Origin: Histoplasma ohiense
Lineage: Eukaryota > Ascomycota > Eurotiomycetes > Onygenales > Ajellomycetaceae
Direction of reading: 5' to 3'
DNA length: 64,000 bases
NCBI GenBank assembly: GCA_017607445.1
Contig: JAEVHH010000004.1
Location: 2,728,001 to 2,792,000, forward strand
Notes under the pieces: model-generated
What the model saw: the letters and a program-made list of their open reading frames with translations, nothing else
Database searches by the model: none
Told to the model about the DNA's origin: nothing
Translations under genes and position numbers: made by a program
Shown here: in pieces, positions 21,322-31,077 of the stretch
Position numbering within the stretch: position 1 is the first letter of the stretch
How the letters are laid out: every line of letters begins with the position of its first letter

Positions 21322-22788
21322 CAAAAAGTAACCTTCTTTCTGCTGCATATTTCTATTTCTTTTTTTCCTTTGCTATGCTTCCCGCTATCTTCCCCCTGGC
21401 GTTATGTTAGTTCTGTATTGGTTGGTTTGGCGCCACCTATTTGTTTATTCCCTTTTTCATGCCGTAGTATGAAAGTTTGAAGTGATTTGTCAGTTTTCAC
21501 GGGGATTTGAGCCTGGGGTTCTGGAGTGGATTGTCTTTGCTTCCTGTTATGATATCCAGCATGAGTATATGTTGCATTTTGCTGCCCTTTCCCCCCTTTC
21601 ATTTCTCCTTTCTCATCTTATCTTTCCGCTTTTTTTATCACCCCGAAAATGAGCTCGTTGTCGACAGCTAGCAACCTCATGTTTCCAAGGTTCTTGCTGT
21701 AGGAACACGTGAGAGGCGAAAGGGAAAAAAAGGTTTTTGGCTTTTTTTTAAACTTTTTTCCCTAGCGCATGGATGATGGATCTCTTCTTCTACTGCGTAG
21801 TCTTCAGAAAGGATTGACAAGTACTCCGTATGCACGGGTGTAACTGACATGATGCTGCCATCGCAATGGTCGCACTGCTTGTGCGGGACAGAGGAGCGAG
21901 ATGATGATCCCTCAACGGGCGGAGATCGACGAGGGTTTTCTTTTTCCTTTTCAAATAGTGTTCGATTTAAAAAAGTAATATAAAGTCCTCCCATTTTTGG
22001 CTTTTGTATCCATCATATTTTCATATTATTTTCATATCTGTTACACAGACAGGTGGGAGGATTTTTGATATTCATTTATGTACGGAGTACTCGCTAACTT
22101 AATTATTGTCTGATTATCCGTAGAGGGTTGCAAAGAAATAGGAATTCAGCCACAGGACTGTACTATGTTAGCATGGTGGTGGCGCGAAACGAGCCATTTA
22201 ACTAGAGATCGGGGATGCTGGTGGGGGCGCCCCAGTTAAAGCGAAGGGAAAATAGGCTTCCTTGCAGCCTGGACCCGGGCCCAACCATGATGGCCAGTCC
22301 AGTCCACCCAGTTTGCCCCTGCCCAGCACCCAGAGCAGAGTCTGCTCTGCCGACTGTTCCATGTCTTGTCTTGTCTTGTCCCACACTCTCCACTCACCCA
22401 TCGACGCTGGACTGCACCCATCTCCATCAGCCGTCTTCGCTGCCAACTTCTGCACCACCAACCGCCAGCCAGCTATCTCCATCCCAGCCAGTCGACTGAG
22501 CGAGCAGACTGCCTTCTGATGCTCTCCCTGCTGTCCCATCTCACCATCCATTCCTCCGCCCAGTCCTCCTCCTGCCTGTCTGCCATGTTCCGTCCCCGAT
22601 AAGCCTTCTTGCTTCGAGGGAACACATCTGCCCACGCTCTCTTTCGGCCTCATTTCCTGGCTTTGTCAATCCTTACCTCAGCTTCTGTGCTTTCAGGTTA
22701 ACTATTCCATTTCATCTGGCATCCGCATAGTTAGACCTTCCACCGGTTCGATTGCTGGTGTTCAAGAATCTCAGCTTCCCCTTTGACC
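21322..22788. other. intergenic region between ERG8 and UBL3-like gene
   Basis: The sequence is AT-rich up to 22150, with two TACGGAGTA-type motifs (21822-21830 and 22081-22089). From about 22210 to 22780 it switches to a GC- and pyrimidine-rich stretch (CCAGCC, CTCC and TGTCTTGTCTTGTC runs), which I read as the core promoter and long 5' leader of the downstream gene. Its many overlapping short open frames on both strands are composition effects. Confidence 0.5.
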
Positions 22789-24035
22789 ATGGCCTCAAGT
22801 GCCGGCACCCCTATCCCTATCCATGATTCCAATTCACAATCCCAGCAAGAAGATGCCGAGAAAATAGAGAGTCCGCTGGCTCTGCCGATATCAGATGCAC
22901 CGTCGACACAACGAGATTCCCCTGACTCGACGGCGATGACGGCGACGAACGCTCCTCCCCCAGCACCGGTTCGCCATGATGACGACGACAACAACAAAGG
23001 CAGCAGCAACAGCAACAGCAACAACAACAACAACACTACTGATGCCACCGCTACATCTTCATCCGACCCCGCTGTGACAGATTCGTTGCATCCCCCGCCA
23101 CAATAGAATCCGCTGAACCTTCAGAGCCCCCAGACACGAGCACCACGATTAGAGAAAATACGCCCCCTTCACCGACATCTCAGCCTCATGATGCCACCGC
23201 TTCCCAATCCGCCCCGACTACCACCACTAACACAGAACCTCCCCCACAACAAATACAGTCCGCCACACAACCTACCAGTGAGACCGAGGAAACTAAGCAA
23301 TGCAGCCCTGCCGTTGGCCCCTCGTCGGAGCTACCAGGCGCGACGGGTAAAGAATTGGAGGATCCTAGCATGGTGTTGAATATAGACCTTCTTCTGATAA
23401 CCGGAGCCAGACATCCATTCAAGATTGATGCGAAGTACCTGCGAAAACGGCAGGTGGTTGTGCCCGATTTCAATCCCTATGCGATGAGCGTATATACTCT
23501 GAAAGAACTGATTTGGAGGGAGTGGAGGTCTGGTATGTCTCCCGTGGGGATTTTTTTTTTCTTTTTTTCCTGCAATGGAGAGAACGCGACCACCCCCTGT
23601 TCCTTCTCGCGCTTGTTCTGGGGGGTAATGTGAACTGACAAATTACGATATTTATTGAATTGCAGAGTGGGAACCTCGACCTCCCTTCCCAAGTTCAATA
23701 CGTTTGATATCATTCGGAAAATTATTAGACGACAAAGCTCCGCTATCCGGTATGTTACTTTTTAATCCTCCAACTTTGAATGTCTTTATACTGGATTCTC
23801 TTGCGCTGCTCAGAAATCCAAATCTGTTCTTCTCCATCAATAGCAAACCCGTTTCACTTCCGCTCATTATGTCACAGATTTGAGATTAACCCACAACGCT
23901 CCCAACGTCATCCACATGACCATAAAGCCACAAGAAGTCGTGGACGAAGAAGATGCCAAAGCTACCAGATCCACTTCCGGCCGGGAGCGGGATGGCGGTG
24001 ATTATAGCCCCCGATGCCGGTGTGTTATCCTGTAG
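22789..24035 (+). CDS. UBL3/MUB-like membrane-anchored ubiquitin-fold protein (5' frame break)
   Basis: The 3' exons are clear: ..23532, 23666..23749 and 23878..24035, with consensus GTATGT donors. They encode a ubiquitin-like fold beginning VLNIDLLLITGARHPFKID, then IRLISFGKLLDD, then THNAPNVIHMTIKP. The protein ends SPRCRCVIL, so it finishes with a CAAX box (CVIL) whose final Leu predicts geranylgeranylation. This layout (UBL fold, short linker, Cys-rich CAAX tail) is that of human UBL3 and plant MUB proteins, which sit on membranes and bind E2 or cargo proteins. Upstream is a Ser/Thr/Pro- and Asn-rich N-terminal region from ATG 22789. That frame ends at TAG 23104-23106, while the frame leading into the UBL fold is open from about 23044. 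Either a poorly defined intron or a one-base deletion near 23044-23104 separates them. Met 23370 is a conservative alternative start that gives just the UBL domain. Confidence 0.82.
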
Positions 24036-24792
24036 GCCGTGTGTGGCTGTGCTCTCTACTCACCTCTCATGGAACTGGAGGTATTTTTTCTACTCTCAGA
24101 TGGGCGACAAAGAAACTGCAATCCGGGCTTACTTTCATTTCCTCTCTACCTCCGAATTTGTTGCGATATTCATTTATCTTCACCCCGGCCGTCCCGAGTG
24201 TACTATTGTTGCTTGATTGGGAAGGAAAGCCCAATTACCGTATTTCGTCATCACTGTACTGGCTCGTCCCTAGCCATTCATGTCAACACTAGGCCTTATC
24301 TGTCCTGTCTCTTTCGATAATATCCCTTCCCTTGGCTGTTATTGTTGCTGGTGTTGTCTATTGCAGTAACTATACCTCGTTGGTCTACCCGCAACTTGTG
24401 CTTTCCAATTCCTTAGAGCCATCTTGCAGCTGGATTTTCTGCTGAACTCCGCTTCAATATCTTTTGCAACTTGCGCCTAAGCACTTTCTGTCTCGATTAT
24501 TTTAATTTTTCCGGCTGCCAATTCGACATTTGACATGTCTTTTTCTCCTTTTTTTTTTTTTTTTTAGAAAGTACCCCATTTTATCCGCAATCCCCATTCC
24601 ACACTTTTGGTTATGAATACATTGCTTCCTTCCCTTTTTCCATTTTCCTTTGATATTTGCTGCTTTTTTTTGTGATTTCCTTTTGTTCAATGCATGCACG
24701 GCAGGTGTAGGGACTGGTTGTTTTTTTTTACCATTATTTTTCTTTCCCCCGTCTTCTCTCTTTTCTACTACGAATCGAACCTTATATAAGAC

Positions 24793-24812
24793 GTTAGGGT
24801 TAGGGTGAGGGT
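24793..24812 (+). repeat. short interstitial telomere-like repeat
   Basis: Two perfect TTAGGG units followed by degenerate GTGAGGG and GTTGAG. It is too short to be a true telomere. It could be a repair scar or a binding site for a TTAGGG-binding factor. Confidence 0.6.
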
Positions 24813-25367
24813 TGAGTAAACGGGGCATATTGTGTTTTTTCCTCTCCCCCCTCCCTTGATGTTTCATTTTGTGTACCCATTGCTTTCAATACACGTCATT
24901 TTCTTTTCTCGCTTGTGCTTGATCATTGTCACTACCATCATTACCATTAGTATTCTTATCACCACCGCGGATAGTGGTATATATACATATATATATATTG
25001 AATGGGTCGGTTGAATTCCTTTTCTCCTGCCATCCACGGAACCGAGTTTCCATGTTCCCCCTCTTCTTCTCCATTTCATGCTACCGCCTTTCTCTTGCGA
25101 TGGGACTTGATTTTACTTTTTCGCAGCAGCCTTTGCTTTTTTCGCATAATGGCGGATGAGATTAAGGGTGTGGAGGGACTATTGCCAAAGGTGAAGCCGA
25201 AGGTGAGAGTGGGAGGGAGACACATGTCTGCGTTGTTTTATTTTTCTCCTCTTTGTTGCATTATCTGTACATACATAGTGTGCGCGCGTAACCAACACTT
25301 TATTGGTATATATATGGGATGAATGGATCGTTGTTGTTACCGGCTTTGAATTGCGGGTATTTATGTT

Positions 25368-25389
25368 GTACAGTACATGTACAGTACAT
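25368..25389. repeat. tandem 11-mer GTACAGTACAT
   Basis: Two perfect adjacent copies of an 11-mer that is nearly self-complementary, in intergenic DNA. A related TGTACTGTA/TACAGTACA inverted repeat occurs at 53105-53129. Confidence 0.8.
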
Positions 25390-26306
25390 TGTATATACAC
25401 ATATCCAATTGTCTGCGTTTCTGTGGGTGTATTTGTATATGCGATCGATCGGCCTTCCTTCATATGGGATGGGTAGAGGGGATGGATAAGTCAAGAGATG
25501 ATGTATTGTATAACTTTTATATATACACAGCATATGCTGCCTGAGCAACTGCACTGCACTGCTCTACAACTACAAGTAGTTACACCCATTCATTGATTGG
25601 AAGAGGAGGACAGGGATTGGGTTGGGGATATATTCCTTCCCCTATCCTTCTCATCGAGGGTTTTGATTGCGTGCATGCGCCAGGTGCTTCTGGGGCGCCA
25701 GAGAAATTTCCAATTCTTTAAACCGGCTGTGAAATGTCAATGGTGGATGGGTAGCTTTCGCGTTGGCAGGGTAGAGATAGATAGGGGGAGGGAGCAAGGC
25801 GGCGTAAGGTTGCTTATTTGGCAGGAAGATAAGTTATATATACCTTAGTCGATGTAAAATGGGGATGTGTCATTCGACGCGTGTCGAAACTCCCCATTCC
25901 TGCTCCGCTCACCATTGATTTTGTTGTCGATAAGAATAAAAAATGGGAATTTTACCTCATCTTTGATTTTTGTTTTGTCCTGTCAAAAAGAAGAAGTAGA
26001 AGAGGAAGAGAAGGGAGCCTAAAGCTGGCTGCTTCGTTTTGTGGCTTTTACGATGAACCCATTATTTCTTAATTTGGAGATGAAAATTCGGAGAACGGAA
26101 AACATGTTCAGAAGACATTATATATATATATATTGATATATAAAGAGGAAAGGGAGAATTCTAAGAGCAATTCGCTTTATTTGAGAATTTGATTTTCTAA
26201 AAGCTGGAAACGTGAAAGGAAAATAAATAGCCGTTGGATGGAAGGAAATGGGAAAAGAGCGGTACGTATAATAGCTTGGCTAAACAGTCGCTGACTGGAA
26301 AAGGTA

Positions 26307-27047
26307 TTACCAATTCATCTTTAGTCGGTGTTCCATTTCGTCATGGAAGGAGGAAGGTTCTCGAAGTTCGTCACCTAGAGTAAACAAAGGAAACGGTTAG
26401 ATGGTTTCCGCATCGGGGGTGAACAGAGGAAATGGAAGTCGAGAAATCCACAGTGCATAGATAATGAAGAATGCGTGCCAGTGATGATATGTCCTAGCAA
26501 AGAAACCTCCCAGTCCACTATCTTGAATCTCCAACAATACCACGACGAAGGACGATAAAAGAGATAAGTAAACATACCGTCAAAGACATCCTCCCACGTA
26601 ACCTCCGTCTCCCTACCTCCCAGCGCCAAAATATCCGCATGAATACTACTCTCGTTACGTCCTCCCAATGCAGCTGGCTTCCATTGTCCTTCCTGCACGA
26701 TCTTCAATTCCATGCCCCTCCTGATCGGCTCCGCGATGCCATACACTCTTCTTAACGATTCCATCTTCATCGCATCGTGTGTCTGGCGCCACTGTAGCAG
26801 ACGAGCTTCGAGCGGGTGTGTAGAAGCGGGGGCTCGCTGCTGTGTCGTTGGTGCGGCTGTGAGAGAGGCACGGAGGGTGTCGTGGACGCCTGGGGCAGAT
26901 GGGGCACCTTTGCTTAAGTGAGGGACTGAGGTTGTATTTGAGGTTTGGGTTGCGTTAGACGCGGCGGGTGCGATGCGGAGAGGCTGTTCTTGGGATCAGT
27001 ACGGCAGTAGGCGGAGAGCTAAGATGAGTGAGGGAGTGACATACCAT
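26307..27047 (-). CDS. UMP1: proteasome maturation factor UMP1/POMP
   Basis: UMP1 is a chaperone that holds 20S half-proteasomes, couples their joining to beta-subunit maturation and is then degraded. Model: complement(join(26307..26374,26578..26983,27045..27047)), 158 residues, close to the family size of about 140-170. Diagnostic parts are HDTLRASLT, THPLEARLLQWRQTHDAMKM, ESLRRVYGIAEPIRRGMELK and a C-terminal acidic helix ending MEHRLKMNW. The first coding exon appears to be the ATG alone, followed directly by a GTATGT donor. Exon 2 begins CCTCTCCGCATC, giving an MPLRI start. The 5' end faces the uS12m gene with about 350 bp between the start codons, a probable shared promoter. Confidence 0.93.
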
Positions 27048-27397
27048 GATGAGGCAGTGGGTGGGAGGAGGAATTTGGGACTTGGGATGAAGGTGGAATG
27101 TGAGCGAATGGGACTACGTATGAAGTAAATTGCGAGATGAGCTAGAGTTGTTGGAATGAGCGGAATTGGATGATGTGAAGGAGCTGATGACAGCCATTTG
27201 GACCTGTTCGTCCAGGCAAAAAGCAACCGCGTCAAGGTCCCCCGGCCATCTGCATAGACCAAAAGCGCAGTTATATCCCACGTGATCAGAACTCAATCTC
27301 AACCTCTCAATTTCCCTTTTCGGACACGCAACAAAGGCTTCATCCCAGACTTTCAAAAGCTCTTTCTACCGCCAATTAACCACAGCACTGGCTCAGC
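27048..27397. promoter_or_regulatory. probable bidirectional promoter UMP1 / uS12m
   Basis: 350 bp separate the two divergent start codons. No TATA-like element is evident. The region includes the UMP1 5' leader and a C-rich stretch just before the uS12m ATG. Co-regulation of the pair is an inference. Confidence 0.5.
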
Positions 27398-28181
27398 ATG
27401 CCACCGCCAACGCCCTCCGCGGGGGTAATCCGTTCCCTACGACACTTCATATCCCGCCCATATTGCCTCTCTTCACCCCTGTCCACCTCCTCCAAGCGCA
27501 CCTTTTCCCTCCTCTGCCGAACACCACACACCACACCTCCCTTACGCCGTAAACTGACATCCGTCCAATATATATATCCACCGTCGTCCCTCTCTTCACC
27601 ATCGCGGAAATTCTCTAGCACTCCCTACCAAAATGCCACGTTGAACCAAGTCCGTCGGGGTTGTCGGAAGGGAAAGCGTGCGCGGAAAACCACCTCGCCC
27701 GCCCTTGTAGGCCGACCGCAGATGAAAGGCGTGTGTCTGAAGACGGGAATCACGAAGCCGAAGAAGCCTAATTCCGGAGAGCGCAAAACGGCGAGAATCC
27801 GGTTGACTAATGGCGCGGTTGTTACGGGGTACATCCCAGGCGAAGGTAAGTTTTTATATATTTCGTTCCTTTTTATTTCCGAGAGAGGAGTGGAATTCTA
27901 TGTCTATATATTTATTCATATTTATTGTGGTGTTATGTATGAGAATGCTAAATTTTTTTTTTTTCCCTCGTCCTCGCCAAATCAATAATACAGGCCACAA
28001 CATCCAACAGCACAGCGTCGTGTTGATTAGAGGCGGCCGGGCACAGGATTGTCCTGGTGTGCGGTATCATCTTGTCCGTGGAGCGTTGGATTTGGTATGT
28101 TTCATTTTTTGTCATCTCGCCCATTATATTGTTGCCCCTATGTACATAAAGAGACAAACATTGTCATTATGGCACGGGCAT

Positions 28182-28221
<40 letters not shown>

Positions 28222-28317
28222 TAACCAACCATTCCTTTTATAACAAAATAGTCTGGTGTTGGCAACCGTATCACCAGCCGTTCGAAGTACGGGACGAAGA
28301 AGCCGAAGAGTGCTTAA
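27398..28317 (+). CDS. MRPS12: mitochondrial small ribosomal subunit protein uS12m
   Basis: A decoding-centre protein of the mitoribosome. Three exons, join(27398..27845,27994..28094,28252..28317), 204 residues. Residues 1-80 form an Arg/Ser-rich mitochondrial presequence (SSKRTFSLLCRTP, RKFSSTPYQNATLNQ). The mature domain has classic S12 blocks: GRPQMKGVCLKTGITKPKKP, NSGERKTARIRLTNG, YIPGEGHNIQQHSVVLIRGG, AQDCPGVRYHLVRGALD and the KYGTKKPKSA end. The KPKKPNS loop, which carries the residues that touch the decoding site in all S12 proteins, is intact. Intron 2 carries a 34-base A tract. Confidence 0.97.
28185..28218. repeat. A34 homopolymer in uS12m intron 2
   Basis: A 34-base adenine tract between the donor at 28095 and the acceptor before 28252. 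It is likely unstable in length and lies close to the probable branch site (CTAACC at 28221). Confidence 0.95.
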
Positions 28318-29622
28318 TGCAGTTCGGGTAGATAGAGGAGAGGACGTGAGGGAAAGTTAGAAAGAGAAGAAGAAAGATAGCAGTGAGGGGCTTTGTTTTT
28401 CTCCTACTCCGAATATTCGATTCGGATCCATTGATATTCTTTGTGATGTGCGAGCATCGCCATGTATTTTGTCATAGATTTGATCCATCAATCAAGAGTT
28501 AGTAAAGTGTACATTAGTTACTTCTATCTTCTGTCCCTCCCCCCATGTGCTACTTCTAGCACCGATGAGAGAGCACTTATGGAACTCATTGAAGTCAAAA
28601 GGTTTCGGTGGCCTTCGCTATTGCTCTTTTACCTAACTTTGGAGAATAAGAAAGAAAAGAAGCAGAACCATTCATTTTAAAACTTCTCAAATATCTACTC
28701 CTACTCATTCCTTCTTTCCTCGATTTTCCATTCCTCGGCACCAGACGCATAACTCTCGATTTAAAAACACAAGATCACGATTAAAAATAAAATAACAGGG
28801 TCATTTAACATGTACTGCACAAATATCATCAATCTCCGTGAAACATGGACTTGTCTCTTTATTTTCTTCTTTCCTGGGAGAGGAAATGAAACAAAGAGAA
28901 TATATATAACTATATATATAATCAATATAATGGATGATTTGGTTTTCGTGTGGATGTATACAACTATTAAATCATGACATGCTTCATATGGGGCTGACAA
29001 CCCATAAGAAGCAGAGGAAAAAATCAAATCAATCGCAACAATATTTTAATAAGAAAACGTACATTTTTCCCACATGACTCCGTAAAATTTCAATCAAAGC
29101 GGAAATAGAAAACGACAAGGAATAGAAAATATTAATAAAAGCAAAGGGGGCAAGAAAATGCAAAATATCCCATGTCTATACAACCTGGATGGGGTATGAA
29201 AACGTATGTCAACTTATGAATGAAGCACACGAGGGCATTAAAATGCGAAGGAAATAATGACGATTAAAGGCAAATATCAGGGTGAAATAAGAGAATGCAG
29301 GATTGGGGAAGCGGAGGATGGAGGTATATAGGATGAGGGGGAAGAGAAAATAGGATTTAGGCTATCTTTTCCAAGGCGTGCGAAGCCGATGGATAGAAGC
29401 CTGGATGTCCCGTTCTCTTTTTTTTTTTTTTTTTTTTTTCCCTTCCCCCCCTTTCAAACCTCGTTTTTCTTCTTATGTGCCACCTTTTGGCATTCTGCTG
29501 TACGGTTCACTCTCGGTGCTAGACACACTGGGCGTGCGGGGTAATCGTCGAGTTTTGAATGCTACTATTAGTACAACGGTAAGGATGATGATAACGCAAA
29601 AGATTGTGAGAAGCCAGTTCGG
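28318..29622. other. convergent 3' intergenic region
   Basis: 1.3 kb between the uS12m and mannosyltransferase stop codons. It is AT-rich with TATATA patches at about 28900-28930 and a T23 tract at 29418-29440. No exon is supported. Confidence 0.5.
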
Positions 29623-31077
29623 TCAGTCTGTTTCTTTTTCATAACCTTTAGGCTTCGTCATCTTATTAATGTCGAAGTAACGGGATGTACCTGCATACGA
29701 AAATAGCGTCAGGGCGAGTAATTGAAGATAAAACTGAAAATGTCTTGATTTTATGAATTACGGTGATGGCATGTAGCCCTGTTTGGACTTTGCACTCACA
29801 AGAATATCCTTTCCAGTCGAAGTTGTCACGGGGATTGCAGTGGCATTTCAGATCCAATCTCATCTGTTCGCCCGTCGGGCAATGGACGAAGGGAACATGG
29901 CGATAAGCGATCTCATTGAAGAAGTGGATTTCCTCCTTTTTGAGCATGAGGGCAGCCGCGATGGAATGTACAGGCGCATCACCCCATCTTTCATAGAAAA
30001 ATCCTCCATCTTTGTCTAGGATATCGAAATAATCGAGGTAGGCTTGCGATCGCAACCAGTTGAGATCACCAATTTCGAAATTCGACCACTGCAGAAAGTG
30101 ATCAAAAAGTTCGTTAATAAAGAGGTCACAAACGCATGGGCGAAGGAGGGGGATACGCACAAAATGGCAAAGGTTATATGTCTTCCCTCCATCCTCGCTG
30201 ATGAATTCCAGGTTATTGTCCTCTGCAATATGCTGAGGGTACTTCTCCATGAATTTCTTGACACTATCCCAGATCGTAGCTACGGTGTCTCTGTATTCAT
30301 ACAGACTGATAACAAAGCTATATTTCTTCTTGTTGTCTTTCATGAATTTGAACGGGTCGAAACCGATATCACAGAAATATTCGATGCTGGGCTCCACTCG
30401 CCAATAGTAGTCAAATTTCTGGAGGAGCTCCTGGCGGAAAAAGAATCCAGATTCAAAACGGCACATGTGTCTGTAGCTGACAGAATCTCCATAGATGACT
30501 TGTTTCTCCTTCATATCCTGCCGAACCTTGGCGGCTTTTGCCTGGTCGATAAAGTCAGGGAACGACCAGTGCTCTTTCGGAATGACTCCATAATGTGTTT
30601 TCCCCGATACAAGAGCAGTGGTTATCTTTATGAATTGGTCGTTGAAGGGCACGTCATTAAGAAAGACCCAGTCATAGTGATAATTCCGGTTGAATCGGTC
30701 CTCCACCTGGCGGATCGACTTGGCGATCTCCCAAATATCCCCATTTCTGGCCAAAGTCACGAACGTTGCGTTTACTCGTTCATAGGCAGGTGCTGGAACA
30801 GTTGAAGAAGTGTTGGAAAGTGGTGAAACTGGTAGAGGAGTTGAGGGGCTATGGCTGGTTTGTTTTGACCCGGACCTGAGGTTGGACACGACATCGCTTG
30901 TGCTCGGGAGAGGTAGTGAGGAGTATGATATGAAATGTAGAATTGCAACACACTTTCGAACCGAAAATTAAAGATGAGGCCAAGGTCAGTTTCCTGGATT
31001 CAAATCGACCACGGAGAACAACTAACCAGCACTGCAAAGAGAATGTACCGTAGGTACTTTCCAGAGACCGAATTCAT
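29623..31077 (-). CDS. KRE2/MNT1/KTR-family alpha-1,2-mannosyltransferase (GT15)
   Basis: A Golgi type II enzyme adding alpha-1,2-mannose to N- and O-linked glycans from GDP-mannose. Three exons, complement(join(29623..29690,29800..30952,31027..31077)), 423 residues. The signal anchor is assembled across the first intron: KYLRYILFAVL plus CVAILHFISYSS. A Ser/Pro-rich stem follows, and the catalytic domain starts near residue 60 (RVNATFVTLARNGDIWEIAK). Family blocks include FNRNYHYDWVFLNDVPF, YGVIPKEHWSFP, SYRHMCRFESGFFF, YYWRVEPSIEYFCDI (with the conserved catalytic Glu of GT15), FSNFEIGDLNWLR-like SNFEIGDLNWLRS, and GGFFYERWGDAPVHSIAAAL. The last exon supplies CTSRYFDINKM. Yeast has nine paralogues (KRE2, KTR1-7, YUR1), so I give no specific symbol. 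Confidence 0.95.

Larger units (their letters stand above)
24036..26306. other. 2.3-kb convergent intergenic region
   Basis: Both flanks are 3' ends, and no exon was found. The + strand is T-rich, with T tracts near 24549-24565. A telomere-like GTTAGGGTTAGGGTGAGGGT stretch lies at 24793-24812. (TA)n runs occur near 24980 and 26120. A direct duplication of GTACAGTACAT lies at 25368-25389. Open frames of 60-120 codons here are low-complexity shadows. Confidence 0.5.

Noticed and set aside
22198..22653. Several overlapping frames on both strands of a GC-rich stretch
   Set aside because: Overlap on both strands and position just before an ATG fit a long 5' leader, not coding sequence.
22198..24312. 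Plus-strand frames 23953-24320 after the UBL3-like gene
   Set aside because: They lie in the 3' flank after the CAAX stop, with no conserved content.
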